From assembly GCA_030847615.1 (NCBI GenBank), contig JAUMIR010000004.1:82739001-82803000 (forward strand): a DNA stretch of 64,000 nucleotides, written 5' to 3'. Under the pieces are notes generated by a model that saw only the letters and a list, made by a program, of their open reading frames with translations, had not been told where the DNA came from and ran no database searches. Source of the DNA: Gambelia wislizenii (lineage: Eukaryota > Chordata > Lepidosauria > Squamata > Crotaphytidae). Below, one piece after another: positions 22,634-33,870 of the stretch (positions are counted from its first letter, which is position 1; each line of letters starts with the position of its first letter). Position numbers and translations under genes: made by a program.

Positions 22634-23731
22634 TCATATCTGAACAGACGTGGCTGGTGGGAGCTTCTTTCTGCTGCCAAATAGAACACTCGACTCTGTA
22701 GATGAGAAGGACATGGTGGAGGTTTGCATATTTCTCCTTGCCTTACAAAATCCAGGGAAATATCTCAGGACTTGCTGTCGAAAATGCTGATCCATGAAGA
22801 CGTAGATGACAGGGTTGATACAGCTGTTTATGAAAGCCAGGCAAGCAGTGATGGTGAGCCCCCAGATGAGAGCTCTCAGGGCTTGGCAGGAGAGATCAAT
22901 GCTCTGAGCATCAGTGAAGAGCCAGAGTATCTTGAAGGTGTTGAAAGGCAGCCAAGAACAGATAAATGCCCCAATGATGGCAAAGATGATTTTAAGGGCA
23001 TTGTTTCGTCTTTTGCCCAGACTGGCATTGCGCTGAAGCTTGGAGAAGATAGAGCAATAGCAGAACAAGATGACACCCAAAGGTAATAGGAAGGTCAAGA
23101 TAAGCACAACCAAACTGAAGTTCGCAGAGGGCTCACCCTGGCACAAAGAGTTGTTGTCTCCCCCGGGAACCAGTTTTCTGTAGACTAGTGATGGTATTCC
23201 TAGCAGTAGTGAGATTACCCAGATGCATCCACAGCTCATGATGGTGTTCTGCCTGTTTCCAATGGACCTGGCATCCCAACGCTTGGTCATCACAAGGAAG
23301 CGTTCCACACTCATGCCTGTCAGGAACAAGATACTAGAGCAGCGGTTGACGGAGATGGTATAGCTGCTGAGCTTGCATAGCCCTTCACCAAAGCACCAGT
23401 AACCAAGAGCTGCTGACAAAGCCCAGAAAGGCAAAGTAAATACAAAGACCAGGTCAGCTATGGCCAAGTTGAGGACGAAGGTGTCCACAAGCCTTTTGCC
23501 GCCTTGTTTTCGTGCCATCAGCAGGATCACAAATAGGTTCCCAAAGAAACCAATGAGGAAACTAAGGAAATAGAGAGTGGGGATAAAGATATAAGCAAGT
23601 GGCAGTTCTTGTGGGAGGCAGATATCATCATTCATAAAACCTGATCCATAGTCGTCAGTGGTGTCTACTGCAAAGCTGCTATTCCAGTTTTCTGTCATTG
23701 CTGATTTAGTCGCCAACTGAACAGCTTCCAT
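22634..23731 (-). CDS. GPR25: GPR25, orphan/chemokine-like class A G-protein-coupled receptor
   Basis: Intact intronless frame of 365 codons; human GPR25 is also single-exon and about 361 aa. Seven membrane segments are readable. Landmarks: N65 in TM1, D93 in TM2, C119/C197 for the TM3-ECL2 disulphide, 'CSWLPF' in TM6 (258-263), 'NPVIY' in TM7 (306-310). C38 and C282 could form the second extracellular disulphide of chemokine-type receptors. The acidic N-terminus has a sequon at N17 and a tyrosine (Y28) in 'DTTDDYGS' suited to sulphation. Orthology rests on GPR25-type stretches: 'RLVDTFVLNLAIADL', 'GEGLCKLSS', 'IPSLVYRKL', 'IIFAI', 'WGLTITACLAFINSC' and 'ESSVLF' in the tail; GPR15 matches these less well. 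The TM3 'DRY' position reads E143-R144-F145. The first ATG is used; a second Met at 12 is possible. In mammals the receptor is on memory lymphocytes and CXCL17 has recently been reported as ligand. Confidence 0.92.
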   Translation of the reverse strand: MEAVQLATKSAMTENWNSSFAVDTTDDYGSGFMNDDICLPQELPLAYIFIPTLYFLSFLIGFFGNLFVILLMARKQGGKRLVDTFVLNLAIADLVFVFTLPFWALSAALGYWCFGEGLCKLSSYTISVNRCSSILFLTGMSVERFLVMTKRWDARSIGNRQNTIMSCGCIWVISLLLGIPSLVYRKLVPGGDNNSLCQGEPSANFSLVVLILTFLLPLGVILFCYCSIFSKLQRNASLGKRRNNALKIIFAIIGAFICSWLPFNTFKILWLFTDAQSIDLSCQALRALIWGLTITACLAFINSCINPVIYVFMDQHFRQQVLRYFPGFCKARRNMQTSTMSFSSTESSVLFGSRKKLPPATSVQI

Positions 23732-24185
23732 CTCTTACCAAGGATTCAATGAAGAGTCTTCACCACTATTGTTGCAAGAGCACACCAAAGCACATTTGGC
23801 CTATAATGGGTGGGTGTTGTCTAAGAAGTGGTTTTCTTGTTTTTCTTGTGGTAACTTCCTCTTGCTTTCATGAGAGGTAGAGATTTGTTTCAAACAAGCA
23901 GCAACTAGAATGCCCAAGATCAACCTAATTTTGGAAATCCTATAGGACTCAGAAAGTGGTTATCAGGATCCTTGGATCTATCTGAACAGTATGTGCATTT
24001 ATGGTCATGGTGGAACATGCTATGATGGTTGTAGTAGGACATTTGCAAATCAATGCTAACCATTTGTCTTACAGCAGATTTTTTAAAAAAAACACCATAC
24101 AATACATACCACTATCACTAAAGCATACATCCAAAAAAATGTTTGACCTTTCATATAATGCTTATTGAGATCTGCTTCTCAGGTC
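23732..24185. other. Upstream flank of GPR25
   Basis: No CpG island or clear upstream exon is seen on the minus strand. The promoter could not be placed. Confidence 0.4.
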
Positions 24186-24188
24186 TAG

Positions 24189-24993
24189 GGGTTGTCCACA
24201 CGGTGAAAATACCCCTCACAGAATTTGCTGTCTTGGTATTTGTCAGGTAACTGACAAATAGATGGGAAAACATTGTAACAATCAACTAATCTGAATGGAA
24301 AATATTAATGGTGATTAGGAGAGTCAGAGTTTCTTAAGATATATGATAGCTAGAAACTTATTTTATTTCTTTTTTTAAAAGAGGCAATAAAGATAGAAAT
24401 ACAGAAACCATGTAAAAAATTTTAATACGAAAGAGATGTACAGTTAAAATAGAAGAATACTTTGAAGTATCCAGATAGGAAGTCAGATAATAATACATAG
24501 TAAAGGTGTGCATTAGATTATAAGTCTAGAATGTAAATTCATTATAAAACAAACAGAGCTTAATGTATAACAAGTAATGCACTGTTATGAAGTTAATGCA
24601 ACCATGTTTTTTATTGTTGAAATGGATGAATTTTATCTAATAAAAACCACAAGCCTCAAGAAAACCAGCTGTCTTAATGGGATCCTGCATTGTCTCATCA
24701 TATTGTGAAGAAAGGGGGCCAAAAAGAACAAAAACTACACAAGAAAAGCCTTTGCGGATTTTCCTGACTGAAAAAAAAAAAAAGACAAAACTCCAGAGAT
24801 ATGTGCATTTTTGCTTATTAAGACAATCAATTCGACATGAATCGCTTCCCCATGCAGGACACAGTACAATCCTGATTGGCTTGATGAGCACAGGGGGTGG
24901 GGCTGGATTACAGGGCAAGCGCCCACTGCCACCATGTTGGATTTTCATTTTAGCGAGTGATTGCTAAGGTGATAAAACGGAGGTTTGTGCATC

Positions 24994-25040
<47 letters not shown>

Positions 25041-25256
25041 TTTGAGAAAGGTGGAATATCACTTGCACGCACCATAGAAATAGGCTTTTAAAAAAAGTTT
25101 GGCAGCGGCAGATTTAAAAACATGAGTAATCCACTTACTGCCGCTGTCTCAGCTACAGTCATGCATGCTTTATGGGGACTGTAAAACCATCACAGCTGCT
25201 GCAACTTGCTATTACTGTGGAGCAGTCTGTTTTTTTCCTTCTTGTAGACATGGCCC
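24189..25256. mobile_element. Harbinger-like MITE, GTCTACACGG-type ends
   Basis: Left end GGGTTGTCCACACGGTGAAA and right end complement GGGCCATGTCTACAAGAAGG are related inverted repeats. Flanks are TAG and TAA, a 3-bp duplication with one mismatch. The inside (24660-24960) is related to the elements at 52612-53262 and 54472-55012 ('AAAAGCCTTTGCGGATTTTC', 'AATCGCTTCCCCATGCAGG'). A (CTTT)n run is at 24994-25043. Confidence 0.65.
24994..25043. repeat. (CTTT)n microsatellite
   Basis: About twelve tandem CTTT units inside the Harbinger-like MITE. Confidence 0.95.
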
Positions 25257-26419
25257 TAACTGCTTATCTGCAGTGTGATATCCATCTGAACTCTCACAGC
25301 TTTTAAGCTCTACAATCACCAGGAAAAAGAATTCATTCTTAAGCAAGATTCCTCCTAATTTTTTTACACTTTCTGCTAAATGTTTCATTATGTACAAGTA
25401 AGAAGCTGTTCTTCAGCAAGGTACTAACAGCAAAATTTCAACTGTACTATACTTTACTAGAAGTAAAACATTACAATGGCATTAGAAAACTGAATTTACC
25501 TTATAAAATTGTAAAATGCCCTTATAAAATGTCCAATGTGCTTTGGTAAAGGCTTTCTTTAGAAAAACAAACATATAGTTTTCTTGAGGCAACATTGTTT
25601 TTCAGAAAACTGCATTCTTATGCTCCTGAAATCCTTTTCCTAAACATGTCAGGCATTTTATTCTTTTTATAAATATATCTTTCCAGTTTTATTTTGAGGC
25701 TTTCCCTCTTTGCTTTCTCCCAGGACTGGTTTAAAGAATTTTGGGGTCCCCTGCAACACTTTATTTTGGGAGGCCCATATGTTTATCTCAGGTCAATGTA
25801 ACCTAACTCAACCTAAGATATTCATAGTACAGGATATTCAGATTATTACTAATAATATTTTTGCAGGAGGAGGGTTACTATGGGGGACCCCACAATGATG
25901 GGGCCCCCTGCGGATGCTGACGCCGCTGGTGCCTTAAACCGATCCTGCTTTCTCCCTATCCTTTCAATGTTGGTGCTGCTCTCCTATTTTCAGAACTACT
26001 TTGGAGCAGTGTAACAGTCAATTAATTTTTTATTAGCCAATTAACAAAATATTTTAAATACTTTAGAAACTGAAATGACTAATCTATGGAGTATAAATTA
26101 AACAGAACAGTATTGAATGAATAATAGATGATCAGTATTACAAAACTGCAAGCTCTAAAGGAAATAGTGCAAAGAAGAATAGAACAATTGTCCCTATAAG
26201 AATTATGTAGAGAAGGAAATTTCAGCAGATGAAGCAGCAGATGAAGATTCTGTTTCAGGGTTTTGAAAGCCTTTGCAGCTATTGAAAACTCCCTTCATAC
26301 TGTCTTCCTAGAAAGATGGATGGTAAAGGGTAAATCCTTATTCTTGCACAGATAAGAGGTCAGGACACAGGATAGTTGTGTGATGCATGAGTAAAAATAA
26401 AAGTCAGAGTTGTGCAATA
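25257..26419. other. Intergenic; possible small MITE at 25722-25950
   Basis: 'AGGACTGGTTTAA' at 25722 and 'TTAAACCGATCCTG' at 25936 form an inverted pair around 'GGGGTCCCCTGC' / 'GGGGCCCCCTGCGG'. The class is not known. Nothing else is recognised. Confidence 0.4.
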
Positions 26420-26642
26420 CAGGTCAACCCCCATATCCACAGGGGATACGTTCCAAAACTACCACGTGGATACCTGCAACTGTGGATAATAGGGAACCCT
26501 GCTATTTCTAATTGGACAAACGCTGGAAGTTGGCCATAGAATTGCATTGGAGGACCTAGAAATGCCTAGATAGAACATATTTTTTTGGACGTGGATAAAT
26601 GAAACTATTGATACAGAATCTGTGGATATAGGGGTCAACCTG
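26420..26642 (+). mobile_element. Mariner-type MITE, TA-flanked
   Basis: Ends CAGGTCAACCCCCATATCCA and TATAGGGGTCAACCTG are inverted repeats with TA outside both. The copy at 29611-29832 is inverted relative to it in the middle section. Confidence 0.85.
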
Positions 26643-27839
26643 TACTTTTATTAGAATCAGTAAAACATCACAAGCATAGCAAGCTTTAGAGTTCTCTGGA
26701 ACGCTTCATCAGGCCAGATTGCATGAAATTAAGGGAATGTTAAGGGATATGGGGGGGAAGGGGGGCTGTTTATATGTACTATTTATACTTTCTGGAGCCA
26801 AATTGATCTCCAAGACTGGCAGATTCAGTGAAAATGACAAGTATTTAGAAACTGTTCATAGATGGTTTTTAATTTTTTAAAATGTTCTTTAGCACTATAC
26901 ACAGGGAAGTAAAAGTGAAATAATCAAAGAGGATAAATAACAATGAACAATTATTACACTACTTATGTGTTATGTTCAATGAGCCATAGTTAAATTCCAA
27001 ATGGAATCAGAAGATCATGAAGAGGATCAGGAAACAACTTAAATCCCTTGTGGGCTCAAATGTCTGGGAGCAAATCTGAATCACCAGGTTGTTCCTTTGA
27101 AAAGACAGTGATCTTAAATTGACACTGACCCTCTTAACTAACTTGTGACATTTCTTTCCTTGTGAGAAGCTTTCAAGCAAACTGCTTTGCTCTGTGGATC
27201 ATTCAGTTTTCTCCCTGGCACTGTAAAACTAACCCCCTGTAGTACGGAAATAGAAAACAGATGTACTTGGGGGAGCTGGCATAGGTGAATGTCCTGTGTT
27301 CCCACAGAAATATGGAGCACATACTCACCAGGTGGCCATCACTTTGGCCTCACCTGGACATCAGCATTTAACAGTGTCAGGAATGGGCAACATCTGAGGT
27401 TCCAAGAGCCATTTTTGCCTTCTCCTGGATCTTTGTAGACACAGACCCCTCGAGCTCTGGGGAAAAATGTCCCCAAAATGGCAGCCCCCCCCCCCGAGGC
27501 CTCCAGGTGTGTGATGTTTGCTCTTTAAATGTAATTTCACTCCTGGTCTCTTGTTTTAACCTAAAAAGCCTAGAGGGATTATATTTGGGGGGGGGGCAAA
27601 ATTTGACATCACAGAATCTTCTGGAGGGTACAATTTACCATTTGGAGGCCAAGGCCCCTGAGGGGCTTCATTCAGTCTGGGTGATGTGCTCAACCCCCTC
27701 CCCCATGAATTAGTGTTTGTGAATGAACCTGGCTGTTCTTGGTCTCATGCTCCCCCATTCTTTTCTGGAGTGGTCATGGGGAAGTGAGAAGCTTTTGCTT
27801 TCATTTTCAGTAATGGAAGTCTAGCATTACATTTAGAGA
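26643..27839. other. Intergenic, nothing recognised
   Basis: No repeat family, exon or RNA gene could be supported. Confidence 0.45.
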
Positions 27840-28095
27840 CTAGGACACAGAGCAAAGGGTTCAATGGGTTAGATTCCACCTAAACATTAGGAAGAACTTC
27901 CTGACAGTAAGAGCTGTTCGGAAGTGGAATACACTGCCTCCGAGTGTGGTGGAATCTCCTCCTTTGGAGGTTTTTAAGCAGAGTCTGGATGGCTATCTGT
28001 CGGGTATGATTTGATTGTGTATTCCTGCATGCCAGGGAGTTGGACTGGATGGCCCTTGCGGTCTCTTCCAACTTTATGATACTGTGATTCTGTAT
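27840..28095 (+). mobile_element. CR1 LINE 3' end
   Basis: Classic CR1 terminus: 'GGAAGAACTTCCTGACAGTA', 'AGAGCTGTTCGGAAGTGGAA', 'GAGTGTGGTGGAATCTCC', 'GGACTGGATGGCCCTTGCGG' and a degenerate octamer tail 'ATACTGTGATTCTGTAT'. Only the last 250 bp are present. Confidence 0.9.
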
Positions 28096-29610
28096 CTCTT
28101 GAGTACTGCTACTTGCTTACTTACCCTCCCACCTTTTTCCCAGTCTGGGTCACAAGGTGGTTTACAGAACTCAAGGCAGCTTTCATTTGCTTCAGATAAC
28201 ATCCCTCCAAAATTTAAGCTGCTGACAGTGTAGTCCAATAGGTGCTAAACTACAATTGAGATAAAAAATCTTATTTAATCAACCAGTCAGCTAAGTGTCC
28301 ATGAAGCTGACTTGTTTTTCTGTGGCCTTGGGTTTACATACTTAATGGTTGCTCTGTAGGGCGGGGCGGGAAGCCTGGTTGTAACCCAGAGATCCATCTA
28401 TTGGCTTGAAGCGCACGGATTGCTGAACTGGGTTAGAACAGAAGCATGGAATGAGATAACCATCTTTATATCTAGATATTAAGTTTAAGTGATTTGATAT
28501 TATATGAAGACATGGTGTGAACAGCAGTAGAGAGGGGTCTTATGGATTGGTCCGAAGTAGTGTTAGTTTGCTGTGTTTTGTCCATTGTTAGAACCTCCAC
28601 ATCCACTTGTTCCATTTTTATTTTTATTTTTATTTTATGTTTCTTTATAGCAACTTCTTGGCTTTTCAGTGGACATTTACAAAGACAGTTCCAAAGACTA
28701 TTAAACTATTGGTGTAGTTTGCTAAGGTGGTCCTATAGTTTGAAGGGTAAATTTTCTTCTGGTTTTTTTTTTTTAAATTACAGTTATATAGTTAAAGTAT
28801 ATAAGGACCATTTCACTGATGCACTATAGCACTATTATTCTAAAACATTTTTTAAAGAGTGGAAGAGGATAACAGAAAGATATTTTTTTGTTCCAATTTG
28901 TTTCAGAATTGAAAAGAAAGCCGCTTGAAGGTGGGAATAAAAGTGGAAGCTGGTGGTGGGAATTGCCTGACAATAGTTTGGAATAGCAGAAGATGTCATC
29001 TGGATTTCTTTTTTAAAAAAAACCCGACAGCTATGACAAGAAATAACACAACCTCCAGGAACCTCCTGATACATTTACCCCATCAGAAGGATCTCTGAAT
29101 CTATTTTTTTCATGTGTAGGATCATCATATTCCTTGGTACTTACTTGAGAACTGAAGGAGTACCCTCAAGCGATACAAATGTTCCTGTTAAGACTAGTTT
29201 TAATTATTCTTTGTAGGGTTGATAATTCAGACACATTTACTATTCACAAAAGGGTTCCTGTGTGATTTTAGTTTGGCAACGTAATCAAAATGAAAGTATT
29301 AAAGCTGCAAGAAAGGGCAATCCAATTGTCATGATCAGCTTTAGCTGCCATGACACACACAGCAGTTGTATTATTAAACTGAATTTCCGTTACTATTTAC
29401 CAGTTTAATCCTTTCTGGTGCATTAAAATAATACACCAAAGTTGCAGTTCTATAAACACATCCTTGGGAGTATAAGCTCAGGATAATTCAGAGGAATTTC
29501 CATTTGAGTAGATGTGTAAGATTGCATTTTGATGATGAGATGGAACTGTGGGAAGAGATTTTTACATATGCTACTCTGGTTCATGATGCAAGCCATAAAC
29601 TGTTTTAATA
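28096..29610. other. Intergenic, nothing recognised
   Basis: Short T-rich runs (28615-28640, 28763-28775) and a fragment of the unknown repeat of 13395-13575 at about 29440-29530. No gene is supported. Confidence 0.45.
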
Positions 29611-29832
29611 CAGGTCAACCCCCATATCTATGGATTTGATATCCACAGTTTCACTTATCCACATCCGGGCAGGGGAAAATGTTATCTCTAGGCATTTCTA
29701 GGTCCTCCAATGTGATTCTGTGGTCAACTTCCGGCGTTTGTCTCATTGAAAATAGGGTTCCCTATTATCCATGGTTTCAGGTATCCATGGGGGCTCTTGG
29801 AAGTACCCCCCATGGATACAAGTGTTAACCTG
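29611..29832 (-). mobile_element. Mariner-type MITE, TA-flanked
   Basis: Begins CAGGTCAACCCCCATATCTA, ends GTGTTAACCTG, with TA outside both. The middle ('CCTATTATCCATGGTTTCAG') is the reverse of that in 26420-26642. Confidence 0.8.
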
Positions 29833-29926
29833 TAGTAATAAAATTGACAAATAGTACCAGCTGCAGATTGTAATGATGGACTAGACACTGCAGTAGAACA
29901 GAGGTAAAGAATATCTGGTTCCCTAG

Positions 29927-30538
29927 GGGCTCAGTTACAGGTTTTTATCCCGGGGAGCAGCAAGATATCCTCATCCCGAGTTCATCTCTTATTGTTTACA
30001 CGATTTATCCCGAGATGAACAATATCCTGGGATTATTGTTTACACAACCTTTTCCATGACAAAAGCAAGATCCCGAGACATAGTATCCCGTGGTTGTTTT
30101 TTTGTTTTTTTGTTTGTTTACACGGGAAAAGGTTCTGGGATATATTTTTTTTTTAGCTATCAGTCAAGGATGCAATTACTTGTTTTTTCACAACCTTGGT
30201 GATGTATTTCCTGTGGACTTTCCCACCACGAGGGATGCTATTGGCTGCCACAAATGTTTGCTCAACCTTATGCATTGGTCAGAAAAGGAAGGTGAAGGCA
30301 ACCTCCTCTGCACAATTCCTTTTTTAAAAAAATCCCCTGATGGGCTTGCCTTAGGGTCTCCAGCTCCATTAATCCACAGAGGTTAATGCCAAATAAAACT
30401 TGTTTGTCTTTATGAACCCACAAGAATCACTCTTGAATACCAGGAGCTGTAAGCTATATTTCAGAGGAAGGAACGTGCAAAGCCACCTAAGAAAACCGAA
30501 ATTCATGGGGTTGCAATAAATTGATAGGCAGCTTGAAG

Positions 30539-30581
<43 letters not shown>

Positions 30582-31123
30582 CTACCTCTGTACAGCTGGG
30601 AGGGAAGGCTTTGCTTTCAGCCGATGAGGGGAGGGAAAACGGACAGGCTTTCTTGGAGCTGAGGGGTTGGCAATGTAAAAATCCACTGAAAAACGAGACA
30701 GACGGCACAGATACGTACAAACCTCCTCGCAGCCAGGAGGGAAGGCTTTGCGTTCAGCCAATGTGGGGAGGGGAAACAGACAGGCTTTCTTGGAGCTGAG
30801 GGGTTGGCAATGTAAAAATCCATTGAAAAGGGAGACTAACCCCTCCTTCTCTGAACTCTGTGCCCGCCCCTGCCCACCTCAATTTCCGGCCATCACCTAC
30901 TCCCGAGATATTTTGTCCCGACCTGTTCACATATCCGATTTTCCACAACCTCCCGATACTTTTTTAAAAATACGGGACAAACTGAGAGACAGAAAATCAC
31001 GCTCCTTGAAGGCTATATGGTGGCCCCCCTTCTGAAAAACTTGAGATCATCACGATGAACGTGTGAACAACCAGGGTTCATCATGAGTTCATCCCAGGAC
31101 ATTTTTGCTGTGTAAACGGGCCC
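29927..31123. mobile_element. TIR DNA transposon with TAG target duplication and internal tandem repeat
   Basis: Left end GGGCTCAGTTACAGG and right complement GGGCCCGTTTACACAGC are related inverted ends. TAG lies outside both (29924-29926 and 31124-31126). A tandem pair of about 137 bp (from 30598 and 30735, with 'GGGAAGGCTTTGC' and 'TTCTTGGAGCTGAGGGGTTG') and an (AC)n run at 30546-30579 lie inside. This block is shared, inverted, with 5722-5850. No transposase. Confidence 0.7.
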
Positions 31124-31149
31124 TAGATGTTGTCAGACTGCAATTCCCA

Positions 31150-31209
31150 TCAGTATGCGTGTGTATGTACCTCATGAATTTCACAGGGTTTTCTTAGGCA
31201 AGGAATAGC
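31150..31209 (-). mobile_element. Fragment of the 5S-SINE tail
   Basis: 'CATGAATTTCACAGGGTTTTC' followed by 'TTAGGCAAGGAATAGCAGAGG' matches the non-5S part of 18391-18597 and 51640-51815. Confidence 0.55.
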
Positions 31210-31214
31210 AGAGG

Positions 31215-31397
31215 CTAGCCAACATAACTAATGTGAAGGATGCTAGGGTATGCAACCACCAATGTCGAAAGGTCCACGCAGTCCCTATCCCTGGACTTTA
31301 TCACACCAGCCTCTTTTCTTGCAGCAATTGCGATAGTGAAGCAAACATCATCAATTGGGAATGATATCAGACAGTCTCGTCTTTCAATGTCTACCAA
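31215..31397 (-). other. Unrecognised open frame, possibly an exon or transposon piece
   Basis: A 60-codon frame with protein-like composition ('CLISFPIDDVCFTIAIAARK', 'SRDRDCVDLSTLVVAYPS'). It has no ATG at its start and I do not recognise a family. Splice sites at the edges are not convincing. It might come from a retroelement. Confidence 0.3.
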
Positions 31398-31429
31398 TTT
31401 GGTGGTTCTCTATTTTAAACATTGTACTT

Positions 31430-32439
31430 AATTGTGTTTATTTATTTATTTTGAAAATGCATATTTCCCAGCAGTTAAGCTGCCTTACTATAAAAGATAT
31501 AGATACAATTCATTTGAAATACATAACAATTCATAACATTAGTAACTGGGAGAAATGGGGGGAGGGTTAACACAGCAGGAGAGATCTTTGTGGATCTGAG
31601 CATAACCTTTTCAAAACAATAACACAATCCTATGCATGCCAACTAGGGCAAATAAGTCCCTCTGTGTTCAGTTGGACTAACTCTCAAATCATTTGGCATG
31701 AAACTGAGATTTAAAAAGCAAGCAAAAAGGATCGTTGTCTGGTTTGCTTGTATTAAAGTGCTTTGAAATGCTTTAAACAGGAAGCTGATGGCAGGTTAAA
31801 GAAGGAATTAAAAACCATCTCAGCAAATTAGAGGACAAAGAAATGTGCACTCAAACAAATGCCAGACATCCTTATAATTTTAATTTTATTTAGAACTATT
31901 TGCAGACAGGTTGATATAGATGCTTTCAGGCTCTGCTGAACCATCTAATAACAGGAAACTGTGTAAAAATGAATCCTACTGAGGAATAACAGCAATTCAT
32001 GAGGAGTTTCAACTGGCTACCAGTGCTATTTTTATGTAGTCAAGTATGCTTTCCCCCATTTTTGTCTTTTTTAATCTCCTTCATCTAAAGAAGCTAAAGT
32101 TCATAACTATAGATCAGGTGCAGATCAAAGGTACATCTTGGTTTTTGGGCAGAGGTGAATGTTGATGTAAATCAGCAACAGATGCCTAATTGCCAATAGT
32201 TTAATAATAGTGAGCAACCAAACAACAAAATGACTGCATCCCCTGACCTTAAATTATACTATTGAAATAAAGAATGCTTTTGATAACAACAAAGGGTTTG
32301 TTGTATGAGTTCTATCCAGTTTATGGCATTGCAAACAGATTCTTGGGCTTCGAACTCTTTAATACGTGTACATCCTTTGCACCAGGATGAGGTGGGTGGG
32401 TCTTGGGTTTCAAGTAATAATAATAATAATAATAATTCA
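31430..32439. other. Intergenic, nothing recognised
   Basis: A TTTATT-rich stretch at 31436-31452 and one at 31888 give AATAAA on the minus strand and could be remote poly(A) signals for the FAM107-like gene. A (TAA)n run is at 32417-32437. Confidence 0.4.
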
Positions 32440-32948
32440 TTCAAACTTGAAATCTGCTAGCTACTGCTTAGGGTGGGGAAAGAGTTTAGCTCAGGTCCAG
32501 GCTATCTGAAGGACTGAATCTTCCCACATGAGCCTGTCCAGCATCTTAGATCTTCGAGATTAACTTCTCTTTTTACAACCACCTTAGCAGGCATGCATGG
32601 TGTGAATGTGGGTGAGGGACTTCTCTGTGGCTGTTCCTTGACTTTGGGACTTCCTTCCTAGGGAGGTTGAGACAACTCCAACCTTGCTGTCTTTTTGATA
32701 TCATGTAAAGATCTTTCTATTCTAGCAAGCCTCTAGAAATGTCAACAAGAGAACAGTTTTCTATGATGCTGGAATGTTTTTAGTCTTTCTTTTAAAATAA
32801 TATTTTAAATGGTTTAAATTCTGTTATTTAATACTTGTTTAATTTCAACATTTGTATGTTTTTAACTATATGTGTTCTTATTCTAATTGTCTGTCTTTTG
32901 TAAGTTGCCTTGAGTCCCAGTCTGGAAAAAAAGGTGGGATATATATAA
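32440..32948 (+). mobile_element. CR1-like LINE 3' end
   Basis: Degraded coding end ('CAGGTCCAGGCTATCTGAAG', 'GAGCCTGTCCAGCATCTTAG') followed by a 3' UTR with 'AGTTGCCTTGAGTCCCAGTC' and 'AAAAGGTGGGATATATA'. Related to 265-1095 and 55990-56135. Confidence 0.65.
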
Positions 32949-33185
32949 AGTGGAGAGCCAACATGGTATAGTGGTTTAAGCATTGGACTATGACTCTGGA
33001 GACCAGAGTTCAAATCCCTGCTCAGTCATGGAAACCCACTGGGCAAGTCACACTCTCAGCCTCAGAGGAAGGCAATGGCAAATCCCCTCTGAACAAATCT
33101 TGTCAAGAAAACCCCATGATAGGTTCCACTTAGGTTCACCATAAGTCAAAAACAACTTGAAGGCACACAACAACAATAAATAAAG
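32949..33185 (+). mobile_element. Sauria-type tRNA SINE, well preserved
   Basis: A tRNA-like head 'AGCCAACATGGTATAGTGG' leads to a good B box GTTCAAATCC at 33008-33017. A conserved body ('GAAACCCACTGGGCAAGTC') follows, then the BovB-like 3' end 'CATAAGTCAAAAACAACTTG' and an ACAACAACAATAAATAAA tail. It lies just outside the 3' side of the FAM107-like gene. Confidence 0.9.
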
Positions 33186-33870
33186 TGATGGATGGATGTC
33201 AATACTTGTTGGGGAATCCATGTCCTGTAATCATTATTGGGGAAAAGGTAGGCTATTAAGATAAATCCTGAAGATGTAAATGAAATATAAATGGATTGTC
33301 CTGGTAGCACCCCTCCACTATGATCTTCCTCAACAACCTTAGCATTAATGGTGGGCTTATGCCTTAAGTGCCCCTCATTTAAGCTGCTGCAAATGTTGAC
33401 AGTGGCGCTAGCAGGTAAATTATCAGCAGTATCTCTCTTTTTTCAAAGAGACCCAGTTACACAGGATGGGAATCTACTAAGAGTTCAAAAGAATACACTC
33501 AACAGTGTCAACATTTTCTTCATAACAAAATGTTGTTGAATGTGGGTGTGGGGACAAAGCCATGCACCATTCACAGCCTGCAGGACAAGTTCCAGTCTGC
33601 CCATCCATTCTCAAGTAACCATCACTTTACGGATCATGGGTGAATGACATCTAACCTCCATCTGTGCTCAATTTATCAAATGGATAGTCCTTTCTTCTGA
33701 CTTTATCCTGCTGTCCTGGGCTTAGCCTGAGCACAGATTCTACAGGCCATAGAGAGGAAGCTGACTGAGGTTGTTGCCTCTGAAAAGGCTCTTGGCTCAT
33801 TTTTTAATTCCTTCACATTTACTTCTGTCAAGGAGTCATTCTGACAGAAAAAGTACTTGCAGGTGATCTC
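33186..33870 (-). other. Probable 3' UTR of the FAM107-like gene
   Basis: Lies directly beyond its stop codon on the minus strand. No strong AATAAA was seen before the SINE, so the transcript end is not placed. Confidence 0.4.

Noticed and set aside
22724..23086. 120-codon plus-strand frame with acidic composition inside GPR25
   Set aside because: It is the complement of the receptor coding sequence and has no family resemblance.
32949..33185. A tRNA gene suggested by the intact B box
   Set aside because: The head does not form a full cloverleaf and is followed by a BovB-like tail; it is a SINE.
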